Below are positions 1-9,094 of a stretch of DNA of 64,000 bases, piece after piece. Made by a program: the position numbers and the translations under genes. Source of the DNA: Acinetobacter bohemicus ANC 3994 (lineage in GTDB: Bacteria > Pseudomonadota > Gammaproteobacteria > Pseudomonadales > Moraxellaceae). The notes beneath the pieces were generated by a model. It made no database searches and was not told where the DNA came from. It saw only the letters and a list, made by a program, of their open reading frames with translations. The first letter of the stretch is position 1, and every line of letters begins with the position of its first letter. The stretch covers positions 445,046-509,045 of the forward strand of contig NZ_KB849175.1 of assembly GCF_000367925.1 (NCBI RefSeq), given 5' to 3'.

Positions 1-7
1 TTTCGCT

Positions 8-577
8 TTAAACAAAATGCTTTTGATAAAGTGCCAGTAATTTTTGTGCGCCCAATAATAAATTTTCTTCCCAATCTAAATGTGCTGTATCATTTGCACC
101 ATCGGTAATATATTTGACCGAAATTAAGCGTACATCTAACTTTTTACACACTTTGGCCAAGGCATAACCCTCCATATCGACAAGGTTACACGGCACTTTC
201 GGCAGACCGGTTTCAAAGCTGTCTCCCGTTCCACAAATCCCTTGAGCTAAATCTCCAAAATGGACATCTAAGGCAATTTCAGCCGGATAATCATGATCCA
301 TAGGGGTTACACCCACCTGAAAACCCAGTGGTGAAACATCCATATCACGTTGTACAAAAGTCATGACTTCAACCAGAGCATGCGCATCAAAATGTGAACT
401 GCCTGCTGTGCCCAAATTTAACAGCGTTTTACAGCCCGTTTTTTGAATCACCTCAAAGGCTTTAAATGCCGCATTAACTTTACCGATACCACTGTAATGC
501 ACATCAATACCTGCTTGCTCAAACAAGCCTTTCGATTCATTCGGCAATGCCATAATTAAAGCCAGATCAGAAATCAT
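8..577 (-). CDS. MTA/SAH nucleosidase-like phosphorylase family protein
   Basis: A 189-residue protein of the nucleoside phosphorylase / 5'-methylthioadenosine nucleosidase (Pfs) fold. The N-terminal ALPNES stretch, GIGKVNAA, NLGTAG and VDMEGYALAKVC match the substrate-binding loops of the family, and TDGAND near the C-terminus carries the catalytic aspartate position. Such enzymes cleave adenine from MTA or S-adenosylhomocysteine in methyl-donor salvage. It is about 40 residues shorter than E. coli Pfs (about 230), with the loss spread through the middle, so substrate choice is uncertain. Start is the ATG at 577. It stands alone, with no partner gene visible on its 3' side because the window begins there. 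Confidence 0.75.
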   Translation of the reverse strand: MISDLALIMALPNESKGLFEQAGIDVHYSGIGKVNAAFKAFEVIQKTGCKTLLNLGTAGSSHFDAHALVEVMTFVQRDMDVSPLGFQVGVTPMDHDYPAEIALDVHFGDLAQGICGTGDSFETGLPKVPCNLVDMEGYALAKVCKKLDVRLISVKYITDGANDTAHLDWEENLLLGAQKLLALYQKHFV

Positions 578-719
578 GTGATGTACTCATGGAAAAAGAT
601 AAAAGGTGTGCTCATTAGAAAAGAAAATGTAATTAGGTGCAAATTTTAATCCGCTTTTTCAAAGTGGGTTTTTTCTTGAGGAGCTGTGCTTCTACTTATT
701 TTCTTGAAGATATTCACGG

Positions 720-760
720 CAGCAAGCTCTCCTTTAAAAAGGAGGATTTAGGGGGATTAA
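720..760. repeat. Intergenic repeat-like hairpin segment
   Basis: The gap between the nucleosidase and the TDT transporter contains CTCCTTTAAAAAGGAG, a short perfect hairpin, followed by GATTTAGGGGGATTA. This resembles dispersed intergenic repeats that I associate with Acinetobacter genomes (inference from memory). An open frame crosses it at 637-855 but overlaps the neighbouring gene and has no family resemblance, so I do not call it coding. Confidence 0.35.
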
Positions 761-828
761 AAAATTTAGACTTAACCGCTATTTCCCCCTTAGATGATTT
801 ATTTATTATTTCCGCAAAGAGAAAAACT

Positions 829-1959
829 TTATCTCTGCTCCAAATAGCATTTTAAACACGGTGAAAAGAACAAATTGCCACGGTAAAAACCTTGTGCTGT
901 TTTACTCACCACCAACAGCCATAACATCACCAGTATCACGGCCAAAGCATAAGCAATCGACTGGATAAAACTGACCTGAATCTGTAGACCCAAATTCAGC
1001 ACTGCAAGGGTTAATACGCCTAATGGAAAGGTCAGCCCCCACCATCCCAAGTTAAAGGGTAAATCTGTTTTGGCATGTTTTAATGTGGTTAAAACGGCAA
1101 TGCCCAACCACCATACGGCAAAGCCTAGTAACAGCATGCTTGCCACAATTCCCGCTTGCTGACAAAACACGCCTAAACTTTGCAGATTCACAGCAGCCAA
1201 TACTTGTGGTGCTTGTGCACCCAGTACCAACAAGGCCAATGCACCTGTCGCAATCGGGCCCAATGCCAACCAACTGGTGATTGCCAACTCTTTGCTTGGC
1301 AATTGATGCAGTGCCAAGCGCAGCATTAAAATGGTTAAAATTGCAAAGGCAGGCAATACTGAAATGCCCCATAACACATAGCTGCCGACCAAAATGCCCA
1401 CCGCTTGTTGACCTTCGGCAATGTGTGGCAACAACAAACCACCAGAGGTTGCCGCAACCTCACAGGCCACAATCGGCAATAGCCAGACTGCTGTCATACT
1501 GTGTAATTGATGCTCCTGCCGACTGAACATACAAAATGGCACCAGCCAAGCAATGGCAACCGCAAGCAAGATATCGACATACCACAACATCTGCGCCAGC
1601 TGAATCACCCCATCCCCATATAGGCTAATGCCAAACTTTAATAAGCCATTAATAATGGTCGCCAGTGCCATCGGAATGGCACCCAAAAACAAGCTCATAC
1701 TGGCATGAGAAAAAATCTGTTTCGCTTCAGTCGGATAAATCAGCCAACGTAACCCATATAAAAGACAAAAGCTTATAAACAATAAAATATTCAGTTGCCA
1801 TAATGATGCCCCCAATTGCACCATCATGCTGTGGGCAAATGGCAGTTCAGCTAGAATTAATGCCACAACACCAGTCCCCATGCTGGCAGTAAACCAATTG
1901 GGGGTAAATTGGCGCACAATATCTTGCATTTGTTCAAGTTGATAAAATGGCTTTTTCAT
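829..1959 (-). CDS. TDT-family (TehA/SLAC1-like) transporter
   Basis: A 376-residue inner membrane protein with about ten hydrophobic helices and a short charged N-terminus. The opening FTPNWFTASMGTGVVALIL is the signature of the tellurite-resistance/dicarboxylate transporter family (TehA, Mae1, SLAC1), whose members are anion channels or carriers for C4-dicarboxylates, sulfite or other anions. Length fits the family. The start is ATG at 1959, and an AT-rich promoter region (2000-2060) lies upstream. It is divergent from ribF and in no operon. Substrate cannot be inferred from sequence. Confidence 0.8.
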   Translation of the reverse strand: MKKPFYQLEQMQDIVRQFTPNWFTASMGTGVVALILAELPFAHSMMVQLGASLWQLNILLFISFCLLYGLRWLIYPTEAKQIFSHASMSLFLGAIPMALATIINGLLKFGISLYGDGVIQLAQMLWYVDILLAVAIAWLVPFCMFSRQEHQLHSMTAVWLLPIVACEVAATSGGLLLPHIAEGQQAVGILVGSYVLWGISVLPAFAILTILMLRLALHQLPSKELAITSWLALGPIATGALALLVLGAQAPQVLAAVNLQSLGVFCQQAGIVASMLLLGFAVWWLGIAVLTTLKHAKTDLPFNLGWWGLTFPLGVLTLAVLNLGLQIQVSFIQSIAYALAVILVMLWLLVVSKTAQGFYRGNLFFSPCLKCYLEQR

Positions 1960-2165
1960 CGCAGTTGCTCATCAAAGGCTATATCTGCATTTTACGAGCC
2001 TTTTAAAATAAGAAAAATTGATTTATTTTTATTCAATTAATCAATTTAATTGATAACAAGCACAATCTTTGATTAATTTTTTTGAGTAAAAACACAACAA
2101 CAAGACGAACGCTGAAGATTATGGCAATATATAGCCCTGATAATTTTTCATTTATTGATTCGCCC

Positions 2166-3167
2166 ATGAAGCTGCTCCGCCTGAATGCTTTAGCGCCCAA
2201 TTTTCAATTGCCAAAAACTGCCGTCACCATTGGTAATTTTGACGGTGTGCATTTGGGTCATCAGGCGATGATTGCACAATTAAAAGAACTCGCAGCAGCG
2301 CAAAATTTAAAAACCTTGGTGATGATTTTTGAACCGCAACCTTTAGAGTTCTTTAAAGGCTATGAAGCACCGCCCCGCATTAGCTCATTACGTGAAAAAG
2401 TCGAATATCTGACTGAACTGGGTGTCGACTATATTGCCATCGCAAAATTTGATAATTATTTCCGTAGCTTAAGTGCTGAAGAATTTGCACAAATACTCAA
2501 ACAAAAACTCAATGCACACAGCCTAGTACTGGGTGATGACTTCCACTTTGGCAAAAACCGTCAGGGCAACAGCGAATTTCTTCGTCACTATGGCTTTCAC
2601 GTCACCAATCTAAATACCGTCGAACAAGCGGGTGAACGGGTCAGTTCCACCCGTATTCGCCAAACCTTACAAGCCGGTGATTTAACACTCGCCGCACAAT
2701 TATTGGGTCGTCCATACAGCATCACAGGTCGAGTGCAATATGGCGATCAAATTGGACGGACGATTAATTTCCCAACCATCAATGTGCGTCTCAACCGTCA
2801 TAAACCCTGTTTAAATGGTATTTACGGCGTTGAAGTATTATGTGAAACCGAATCTTTAAAAGATAAAGTCCAAGCCGAGCATCCTGAAAAACTCGGGATT
2901 GCAGCTTATGACCCCACTGCACTGTTTGGTGCAGGACATGTTGGTACACGGCCAGCCATCAAACAGGAACATCCTGAATGGCGATTAGAAGTACATTTTC
3001 CTGATGTTTCTGCTAATCTGTATGGCCTGTTAATGCGGGTGACGTTCTTAAACTATTTACATGGTGAAAAGGACTACCCTTCGCTTGAAGCATTAAAAGC
3101 GGGAATTGATGATGATGTTGAGAAACTGCTTGAGTTTCGACAAAACACGCCGCATTTTCCCTTTTAA
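2166..3167 (+). CDS. ribF: Bifunctional riboflavin kinase / FAD synthetase
   Basis: A 333-residue cytoplasmic enzyme that makes FMN from riboflavin and then FAD. The N-terminal FMN adenylyltransferase domain has VTIGNFDGVHLGHQ (nucleotidyltransferase HxGH type) at about residues 18-31 and the STRIR motif. The C-terminal riboflavin kinase domain has GRTINFPTINV and LHGEKDYPSLEAL. The frame is open upstream to a TTG at 2082, but the ATG at 2166 (MKLLRL) begins just before the conserved region and gives the usual length, so I chose it. It precedes ileS by 63 bp, the usual ribF-ileS-lspA-fkpB order, and may be cotranscribed with it. Confidence 0.95.
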   Translation: MKLLRLNALAPNFQLPKTAVTIGNFDGVHLGHQAMIAQLKELAAAQNLKTLVMIFEPQPLEFFKGYEAPPRISSLREKVEYLTELGVDYIAIAKFDNYFRSLSAEEFAQILKQKLNAHSLVLGDDFHFGKNRQGNSEFLRHYGFHVTNLNTVEQAGERVSSTRIRQTLQAGDLTLAAQLLGRPYSITGRVQYGDQIGRTINFPTINVRLNRHKPCLNGIYGVEVLCETESLKDKVQAEHPEKLGIAAYDPTALFGAGHVGTRPAIKQEHPEWRLEVHFPDVSANLYGLLMRVTFLNYLHGEKDYPSLEALKAGIDDDVEKLLEFRQNTPHFPF

Positions 3168-3230
3168 ATCCCTAATTTTTTACTGTAAAACGCGTCAGCC
3201 TAAGCCTGATTAAATTGGAAGACAACTTGC

Positions 3231-6077
3231 ATGAGCGATAAGCAAACTCCTGAAAATGCAGTGGATTATAAAGCCACGCTAAACCTCCCAGGTACTGAAT
3301 TTGCAATGAAAGCAAATCTCGCAGTACGTGAAGCAAAATGGTTAGAAGAGTGGTATGCCGACAACATTTATCAGCAGATTCGTGCATCGCGTATTGGCAA
3401 GAAAAAATATGTGCTTCATGACGGCCCTCCATACGCCAATGGTCAAATTCACCTCGGTCATGCGGTAAATAAAGTCCTCAAAGACATCATCATCAAAAGC
3501 CGTATTATGGATGGTTTTGATGCACCCTATGTTCCGGGTTGGGACTGTCACGGTTTACCAATTGAACTGAAAGTCGAAGAAAAAGTCGGTAAAGTCGGCG
3601 TAAAAGTCGATGCATCTACTTTCCGTAAGGCTTGCCGCGAATATGCTTACACACAAGTCGAATTACAGAAAAAAGACTTTGTGCGTATGGGTGTGTTCGG
3701 TGATTGGGACAATCCGTACTTAACCATGAACTTCAAACAAGAAGCAGACATTGTGCGTTCATTGGGCGCAATTCAAAAACAAGGTCATATCCAACCGGGT
3801 CTGAAACCGGTCAACTGGTGTTTGGATTGTGGTTCTGCACTGGCAGAAGCGGAAGTTGAATACGAAGATAAAAGATCAGATGCGATTGACGTCGGTTTTA
3901 CCGTTATTGATTTAGCCGATTTATCAGCGCGTTTGGGTGTTGAAGTTAAAGATTCAACTGACATTGTGATCTGGACAACAACGCCTTGGACAATTCCAGC
4001 CAACCAAGCGGTTGCCCTGCATGCTGACATTGAATATCAACTTGTTAAAGCACGTGGTGATGAAAAAGCTGCACAAAACTTTATTTTGGCAAAAGATTTA
4101 GTTGAGTCTGCCACTGAACGTTACGGCTTTACCACTGTTGAAGTGATTGCTGATTTTGCCGGTAGCAAACTTGAGAATTTACAATTACAACATCCTTTAA
4201 TTACTGAACGTCAGGTTCCAGTCATTTTAGGCGAACACGTGATTGCAAGCAGTGGTACAGGTGCGGTACATACGGCTCCCGGCCATGGTGTAGACGATTA
4301 TAAAGTTGGCTTACTGTACAACTTAAAAGTGGATAATCCTGTCGGTGGTAACGGGGTATATTTACCCACTGCACCCATTTTTGCAGGCGAACACATCTAT
4401 AAAGCCAATCCACAGATTATTGCGGCACTCAGTGAAGCTGGAAAACTTTGGGCACATGTGGCGATTAAACACAGCTACCCACATTGCTGGCGTCATAAAA
4501 CACCAATTATCTTCCGTGCAACCCCACAGTGGTTTATCAGCATGGATGATCAAGGCTTACGTCAAGATGCGCTCAATGCCATCGAAAATGACATCAGCTT
4601 TGTACCAGATTGGGGTAAAAACCGTATTCAATCAATGATTGAAGGTCGTCCAGACTGGTGTATCTCACGTCAACGGACTTGGGGTGTGCCAATTCCATTC
4701 TTCGTACATAAAGACACCAATGAACTTCATCCACGTACGCCTGAACTCATTGAAGAAGTTGCAAAACTGATCGAACAAGAAGGTATTGACGGTTGGTATA
4801 ACCGTGAAGCCAAAGACTTCATCGGTGCAGATGCGGAACACTACAATGCGGTGCGTGACACCTTAGATGTCTGGTTTGACTCGGGTACAACGCATTTTGC
4901 CGTGCTTCGTGAACGTGAAGACTTAACCGACCCTGCTGATTTGTACCTTGAGGGTTCAGACCAACACCGTGGCTGGTTCCAATCATCGTTATTGACATCA
5001 ATTGCCATCAACAAACGTGCGCCATATAAAGGGCTCTTGACCCATGGTTTCGTGGTGGATGAAAAAGGTCGTAAGATGTCGAAGTCAATCGGCAACGTGA
5101 TCACCCCACAAGACATCATTAAAGATATGGGTGCAGACGGCTTACGTTTCTGGATCGCATCTTCAGACTACCGTTATGAAATGACCGCAGGTAAAGAAAT
5201 CTTTAACCGTGCATCAGACGGCTACCGTCGTATTCGTAACACCTTGCGTTTCTTGTTGGCAAACCTAAATGGTTTCACCCCTGCAACAGATGCCTTGCCA
5301 GTAGATCAATTGATCGCGCTGGATCAATACATCTTGCAACGTGCGGCTGAAGTACAAAAAACCATTCAACAAGCCTATGAAGATATGAATTTCCATATCG
5401 TGGCCAGTTCATTGACCAACTTCTGTATTAATGACTTGGGTGGTTTCTACCTCGACATTATCAAAGACCGTCAGTACACCACCAAAGCAGATTCTCAAGC
5501 GCGTCATTCGGCACAAACTGCGCTGTATCACTTGGTACAAGCCTTTGTCCGTTGGATGGCACCCATCTTGACCTTTACCGCGCAAGAAGCTTGGCCGTTA
5601 ATTCCGGGTCAGACCGAAAAATATGTATTTACCACAGAATGGTATGACATTCCTGTTGCTTCAACTGCAAACCTGATTTCAGAAGCCGATTGGCAAACCA
5701 TGATTGCGGTTAAATCGGCAGTGAACAAGCAAATTGAAGCGGCACGTAATGCCAAATTGATTGGTTCAAACTTATCTGCCAAAGTTGAACTTTGGGCCAA
5801 TGCGGAACTCAAAACAGTACTAGATCAGTTAAATGATGAACTTCGTTTCGTCCTGATTACCTCAACTGTGATTGTGAATGCATTTGATGAAGCACAAGGT
5901 GAAGCGACTGAGCTTGAAGGCTTACGTGTGAAAGTCTCTGCTGCGGAAGGTGAAAAATGTGCGCGCTGCTGGCATGTTCTTCCAGATGTAAATACACATC
6001 ACGAACATCCAGGTCTGTGTTCTCGTTGTATTATCAACCTTCCTACAGGTCAAGGCGAAGAGAGAAAATATGCCTAA
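3231..6077 (+). CDS. ileS: Isoleucyl-tRNA synthetase
   Basis: A 948-residue class Ia aminoacyl-tRNA synthetase charging tRNA-Ile. The HIGH-type motif is PPYANGQIHLGHA (about residues 65-77), the editing domain follows in the middle (WTTTPWTIPANQA), the KMSKS loop is GRKMSKSIGNV near residue 617, and the C-terminal zinc-binding cysteines are CARCWH and CSRC. Length is normal for a bacterial (type 1) enzyme. Its last 8 nt overlap lspA, indicating translational coupling. Confidence 0.98.
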   Translation: MSDKQTPENAVDYKATLNLPGTEFAMKANLAVREAKWLEEWYADNIYQQIRASRIGKKKYVLHDGPPYANGQIHLGHAVNKVLKDIIIKSRIMDGFDAPYVPGWDCHGLPIELKVEEKVGKVGVKVDASTFRKACREYAYTQVELQKKDFVRMGVFGDWDNPYLTMNFKQEADIVRSLGAIQKQGHIQPGLKPVNWCLDCGSALAEAEVEYEDKRSDAIDVGFTVIDLADLSARLGVEVKDSTDIVIWTTTPWTIPANQAVALHADIEYQLVKARGDEKAAQNFILAKDLVESATERYGFTTVEVIADFAGSKLENLQLQHPLITERQVPVILGEHVIASSGTGAVHTAPGHGVDDYKVGLLYNLKVDNPVGGNGVYLPTAPIFAGEHIYKANPQIIAALSEAGKLWAHVAIKHSYPHCWRHKTPIIFRATPQWFISMDDQGLRQDALNAIENDISFVPDWGKNRIQSMIEGRPDWCISRQRTWGVPIPFFVHKDTNELHPRTPELIEEVAKLIEQEGIDGWYNREAKDFIGADAEHYNAVRDTLDVWFDSGTTHFAVLREREDLTDPADLYLEGSDQHRGWFQSSLLTSIAINKRAPYKGLLTHGFVVDEKGRKMSKSIGNVITPQDIIKDMGADGLRFWIASSDYRYEMTAGKEIFNRASDGYRRIRNTLRFLLANLNGFTPATDALPVDQLIALDQYILQRAAEVQKTIQQAYEDMNFHIVASSLTNFCINDLGGFYLDIIKDRQYTTKADSQARHSAQTALYHLVQAFVRWMAPILTFTAQEAWPLIPGQTEKYVFTTEWYDIPVASTANLISEADWQTMIAVKSAVNKQIEAARNAKLIGSNLSAKVELWANAELKTVLDQLNDELRFVLITSTVIVNAFDEAQGEATELEGLRVKVSAAEGEKCARCWHVLPDVNTHHEHPGLCSRCIINLPTGQGEERKYA

Positions 6078-6612
6078 TCCACAACCGAAAAAGGGCTTAT
6101 TCCAATTCTACCTACACAATTTAGTGTGGGTGGGTTTATCCATTGTCGCGATTATTCTCGACCAATGGACCAAATGGATTGCAACGACACATCTGAATTA
6201 TGCAGATCCTGTGCCGGTACTGCCCTTTTTAAATTGGACATTGCTACATAACTATGGCGCAGCTTTTAGTTTCTTGTCCGATGCAGGTGGATGGCAACGT
6301 TATTTCTTTACTTCACTGGCAGGTTTAGTGTCTGTGATTTTTGTATTTTGGCTCATGCGTATGCCAAAAAAAATCGTGATTTTACCGCTGGCGATTGCCC
6401 TTATTTTGGGTGGTGCCATCGGTAATTTAATTGACCGTGTCTCTTTAGGTTATGTGGTCGATTTTATTCATGTGTACTACAACAACAGCCATTTTCCTGC
6501 TTTTAATATTGCAGATAGTGCCATTACCTTAGGCACAATTCTGCTGCTTATCGATACGTTTTTCCTCGAAAAACAACGTATTCAACGTGCTGAAGTGCAA
6601 CAACATGACTGA
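6070..6612 (+). CDS. lspA: Prolipoprotein signal peptidase (signal peptidase II)
   Basis: A 180-residue inner membrane aspartyl protease that removes signal peptides from diacylated prolipoproteins. Four transmembrane segments are visible. The two conserved aspartate motifs are GNLIDRV and NIADSAITLG. It overlaps ileS by 8 nt and fkpB by 8 nt, so the three genes form one tightly coupled operon. Several lipoproteins in this window would be its substrates. Confidence 0.97.
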   Translation: MPNPQPKKGLFQFYLHNLVWVGLSIVAIILDQWTKWIATTHLNYADPVPVLPFLNWTLLHNYGAAFSFLSDAGGWQRYFFTSLAGLVSVIFVFWLMRMPKKIVILPLAIALILGGAIGNLIDRVSLGYVVDFIHVYYNNSHFPAFNIADSAITLGTILLLIDTFFLEKQRIQRAEVQQHD

Positions 6613-7087
6613 AATAATTAATCCCAATGAAGAAACCCGTATTGCTGAAGGCTCAAAAGTAGAGCTTCACTTTTCTGTTGCTATTGAAAATGGCGTAGAA
6701 ATTGACAATACCCGTAGCCGTGAAGAACCTGTCAGCCTTGTCATGGGCGATGGCAGCTTACTGCCGGGCTTTGAAAAAGCACTGTTTGGTTTACGTGCTG
6801 GTGACCGTCGTACCGTAAGCCTTCCACCCGAAGATGCTTTTGGTCCGTGGAACCCTGAAAATATTCAAACATTTGATACGGTAAAATTCGAACAAACGCC
6901 AATTGTCGGCCATATGATTGAATTTGAAGATAAAGCCAAACAAAGCTTATTTGGTGTGGTGAAATCAGTCGGTGAAGATATTACTGAAATTGATTTCAAT
7001 CATCCACTTGCTGGCAAAGATATTACTTTTGAAGTGGAAATCTTCAAAGTCACGCCTGCGGGTCAGCAAGGTATAAAAATTATGTAA
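6605..7087 (+). CDS. fkpB: FKBP-type peptidyl-prolyl cis-trans isomerase
   Basis: A 160-residue SlpA/FkpB-type isomerase that accelerates proline isomerisation in the cytoplasm. KVELHFSVAIENGVEID, LLPGFEKALFGLRAGDRR and the insert-in-flap segment with EFEDKAKQSLFGVV fit the family. ATG at 6605 (MTEIIN) is chosen over the in-frame ATG at 6587, which lies deeper inside lspA. In enterobacteria ispH follows fkpB; here a terminator and an insertion sequence follow and ispH is absent. Confidence 0.93.
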   Translation: MTEIINPNEETRIAEGSKVELHFSVAIENGVEIDNTRSREEPVSLVMGDGSLLPGFEKALFGLRAGDRRTVSLPPEDAFGPWNPENIQTFDTVKFEQTPIVGHMIEFEDKAKQSLFGVVKSVGEDITEIDFNHPLAGKDITFEVEIFKVTPAGQQGIKIM

Positions 7088-7111
7088 TTCAGCATTCGCT
7101 GAGACAGTATT

Positions 7112-7137
7112 AAAAAAGCTCCTTCGGGAGCTTTTTT
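7112..7137 (+). terminator. Intrinsic terminator of the ileS-lspA-fkpB operon
   Basis: Stem AGCTCC / GGGAGCT with a TTC-type loop, flanked by an A-run and a T-run, 25 bp after the fkpB stop codon. Confidence 0.9.
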
Positions 7138-7193
7138 AGCTTGGGTAAAATACAAAACCCTCATATTCAGCCCTTCATATTCATATTAATTTA

Positions 7194-8033
7194 GGGCGTG
7201 TCCTCATTTGGCTTTACACCAAATAAACATGCAAGCAATGTAAATCATAGACTGATAATTTCGTGCAAGCTTATCAAATCGGGTTGCAATCGCTCGAAAA
7301 TGTTTTAACCTCGCAAACGCATTCTCAACTAAATGCCTTAATCGATATAGATATTTATCAAATTCTTTATTTAATCTTTTACTATTTGATCTCATTGGAA
7401 TAATTGGAATCATATTTTTATTTTTAATCAATATTCTGATGGTCTCAGCATCATATCCCTTATCTGCAATTAAATAATCTGCTTTTTCTACAGTCTCTAT
7501 CAATTGCTCTGCAACTTGGCTATCGTGGACTTGACCCCCAGTGATTTTAAAATCAATCGGTAATCCATTCGCGTCGGTTGCAAGATGTATTTTTGTTGTT
7601 CGCCCACCACGTGATTGTCCAATTGCTCTTTCGAAACCATTCCGAGCTCCACTTGCATGCTGATGCACGCGTATGTAGCTTCCGTCAATGAATACCCATT
7701 CTTGATCCAAGACGCCACGTAATCTAAAAAAAATTTATTCCACAACCCCTTACTTGCCCAACGATTAAAACGATTATAAGCAGTTTGCCAAGGACAAAAT
7801 TCTTGAGGAATATCACGCCATGTCGCACCTGTACGTAGTTTCCATAAGATAGCTTCCATGATATTTCTACTATTCTTTGAACAGTAGCAACCGTGTAATC
7901 GCATTGTATCTTGGATTTGCTGCCAAATATTATCTGTTAAAAGAGTACGTGCCATTGAATAATATTGAAATACAACTAATTTGGAATATTATTTTAAGTC
8001 TTTAACATCCATTCTTCAAATGAGGACACGCCC
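7194..8033 (-). mobile_element. IS5-family (IS427-type) insertion sequence, complete
   Basis: An 840-bp element bounded by perfect 17-bp inverted repeats GGGCGTGTCCTCATTTG at 7194-7210 and, in reverse complement, 8017-8033. TA dinucleotides at 7192-7193 and 8034-8035 fit a 2-bp target duplication. Both transposase frames are intact apart from the programmed frameshift, so the copy looks recent and probably functional. It sits between the fkpB terminator and the flavin reductase, leaving 34 bp before that gene's start. Confidence 0.95.
7204..7955 (-). CDS. IS5-family DDE transposase made by -1 frameshift
   Basis: The first frame (7955 to 7500; MARTLLTDNIWQQIQ start) encodes the N-terminal DUF4096-type domain (TGATWRDIPQEF, NRFNRWASKGLW). 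The second frame (ending at 7204) encodes the catalytic domain with VFIDGSYIRVHQH (first D), LIADKGYD (second D) and VENAFARLKHFR (catalytic E). The two overlap. At a run of eight T on the minus strand (7726-7733) a -1 slip joins NKFF to RLRGVLDQEW and gives one continuous protein of about 250 residues. Without slippage the first frame runs on in unrelated sequence to a stop at 7500. This is the usual arrangement of the IS427 group. Confidence 0.9.
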
Positions 8034-8067
8034 TAGAGCGCAACGAGATAAAAAAAACAGGTTCAGC

Positions 8068-8610
8068 ATGAAAATTCAAATTATTGTTGGTAGTGTGCGT
8101 GAAGGGCGTATTGCGATTAAAGTCGCACGTTGGGTACAACGAAGTATCGAAAAAGCAAATTTCAGTACCGTTCAAACCGAACTGGTCGATTTAAAACAAT
8201 GGGATCTGCCTATTTTTGCAGGAGCACACCCTCCTATCACGGGTATTTATGACCAACCCAAACAACAAGAGTGGGCTGATAAAATTTCCCAAGCCGATGC
8301 CATTATTTTTATCAGTCCTGAATATAATCATGGCTACAGTCCAGCCTTAAAAAATGCTTTAGATTACTTAGGCAAAGAATGGCAAGGTAAACCCGCGGCC
8401 TATATTGGCTATGGTGCAACCAATGGATCACGTTCGATTGATCAAATTCGTCAAGTCGGCACACAATTGGGCTTAGTCGACAGTAATGCAGTGATTGAAA
8501 TTCGTGACATCTTCTCACGCAATAAAACGGAAGAATTTGAACCCAATGAATTTGATGAAAAAAAGCTGACATCCGTTTTGGATAAATTGATCCAATATGT
8601 CAGTGCCTGA
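8068..8610 (+). CDS. NAD(P)H-dependent FMN reductase family protein
   Basis: A 180-residue flavodoxin-fold protein. GSVREGRIA near the N-terminus binds the FMN phosphate and SPEYNHGYSPALKNALDYL is the characteristic motif after strand 3. It probably reduces FMN or quinone-like substrates with NAD(P)H in the cytoplasm. I start it at ATG 8068 (MKIQII) because the upstream in-frame extension is encoded by the IS end. No good ribosome-binding site is visible between the IS and the start, so the native promoter was probably displaced by the insertion. Confidence 0.85.
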   Translation: MKIQIIVGSVREGRIAIKVARWVQRSIEKANFSTVQTELVDLKQWDLPIFAGAHPPITGIYDQPKQQEWADKISQADAIIFISPEYNHGYSPALKNALDYLGKEWQGKPAAYIGYGATNGSRSIDQIRQVGTQLGLVDSNAVIEIRDIFSRNKTEEFEPNEFDEKKLTSVLDKLIQYVSA

Positions 8611-8699
8611 TGTTTTTTAGTCTGTTGTCAGTTTTAGCTTACAACAGTTGCAGAAAATCACCGCTTTTCACACATCATTTATCACGCTATATTAAAGAC

Positions 8700-8834
8700 A
8701 TACAGAGACAGAAAGCCTCTAATGCATAAAACAATAACAATAAAGCATAAACAGCAGGAAGCTGATCGGTACGACAGGCGTTATACCTTTAAATGAATAT
8801 GAAAAAGCCTCGACAGGATGTCGGGGCTTTTTTT
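8700..8834 (+). ncRNA. Candidate small RNA, copy 1 of a two-member family
   Basis: A promoter-like TATATT (8688-8693) with a weak -35 around 8667 precedes about 135 nt ending in an intrinsic terminator (8802-8833, AAAAAGCCTCGAC paired with GTCGGGGCTTTTT). The body shares blocks with the segment at 10475-10607: AAAACAATAAYAATAA, CAGGANG-TGA, GTTATACCT, AATGNATA and the terminator. No protein frame is conserved between the two copies. It may belong to the repetitive Acinetobacter small RNA families (some described as similar to phage C4 RNA), but that link is from memory. Confidence 0.55.
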
Positions 8835-8866
8835 ATTGAATGCTTGGGACAGTCGGAATTTACCAA

Positions 8867-9028
8867 TTAAAGGTTTATTTGAAATCCTAAATCAAGATCA
8901 CAGGCAGCTTGCCCTCCACGTATGCCCCCATTTTCTAAAGTACGTCCTGTTAAAACAATTTTAATCTGATCTGACGGAACAGAAAATTGATGATTTGATT
9001 CAGCACTAAATGAACATTGCGATCTGTT
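8867..9028 (-). pseudogene. Remnant of a protein gene (C-terminal ~53 codons)
   Basis: An open frame without a start codon, preceded by an in-frame TAA, reads as a plausible protein tail: SVPSDQIKIVLTGRTLENG followed by GIRGGQAACDLDLGFQINL and a stop. Two cysteines and a glycine-rich loop suggest an exported protein. Other fragments in the other two minus frames just upstream (9030-9060) suggest frameshift decay. I do not recognise the family. Confidence 0.35.
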
Positions 9029-9094
9029 TTAGCAAGTTGAAAGGCTTCTTTAAAGCATTAAACACAGCAACTATGATCTCTTATTAAAAGCAAA

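Noticed and set aside
637..855. 72-codon plus-strand frame
   Set aside because: It crosses an intergenic repeat-like hairpin, overlaps the TDT gene end and has no recognisable domain or ribosome-binding site.
7500..7710. Two separate transposase genes in the IS
   Set aside because: The frames overlap and are joined by a -1 slip at the eight-T run, as in other IS427-type elements, so they encode one protein.
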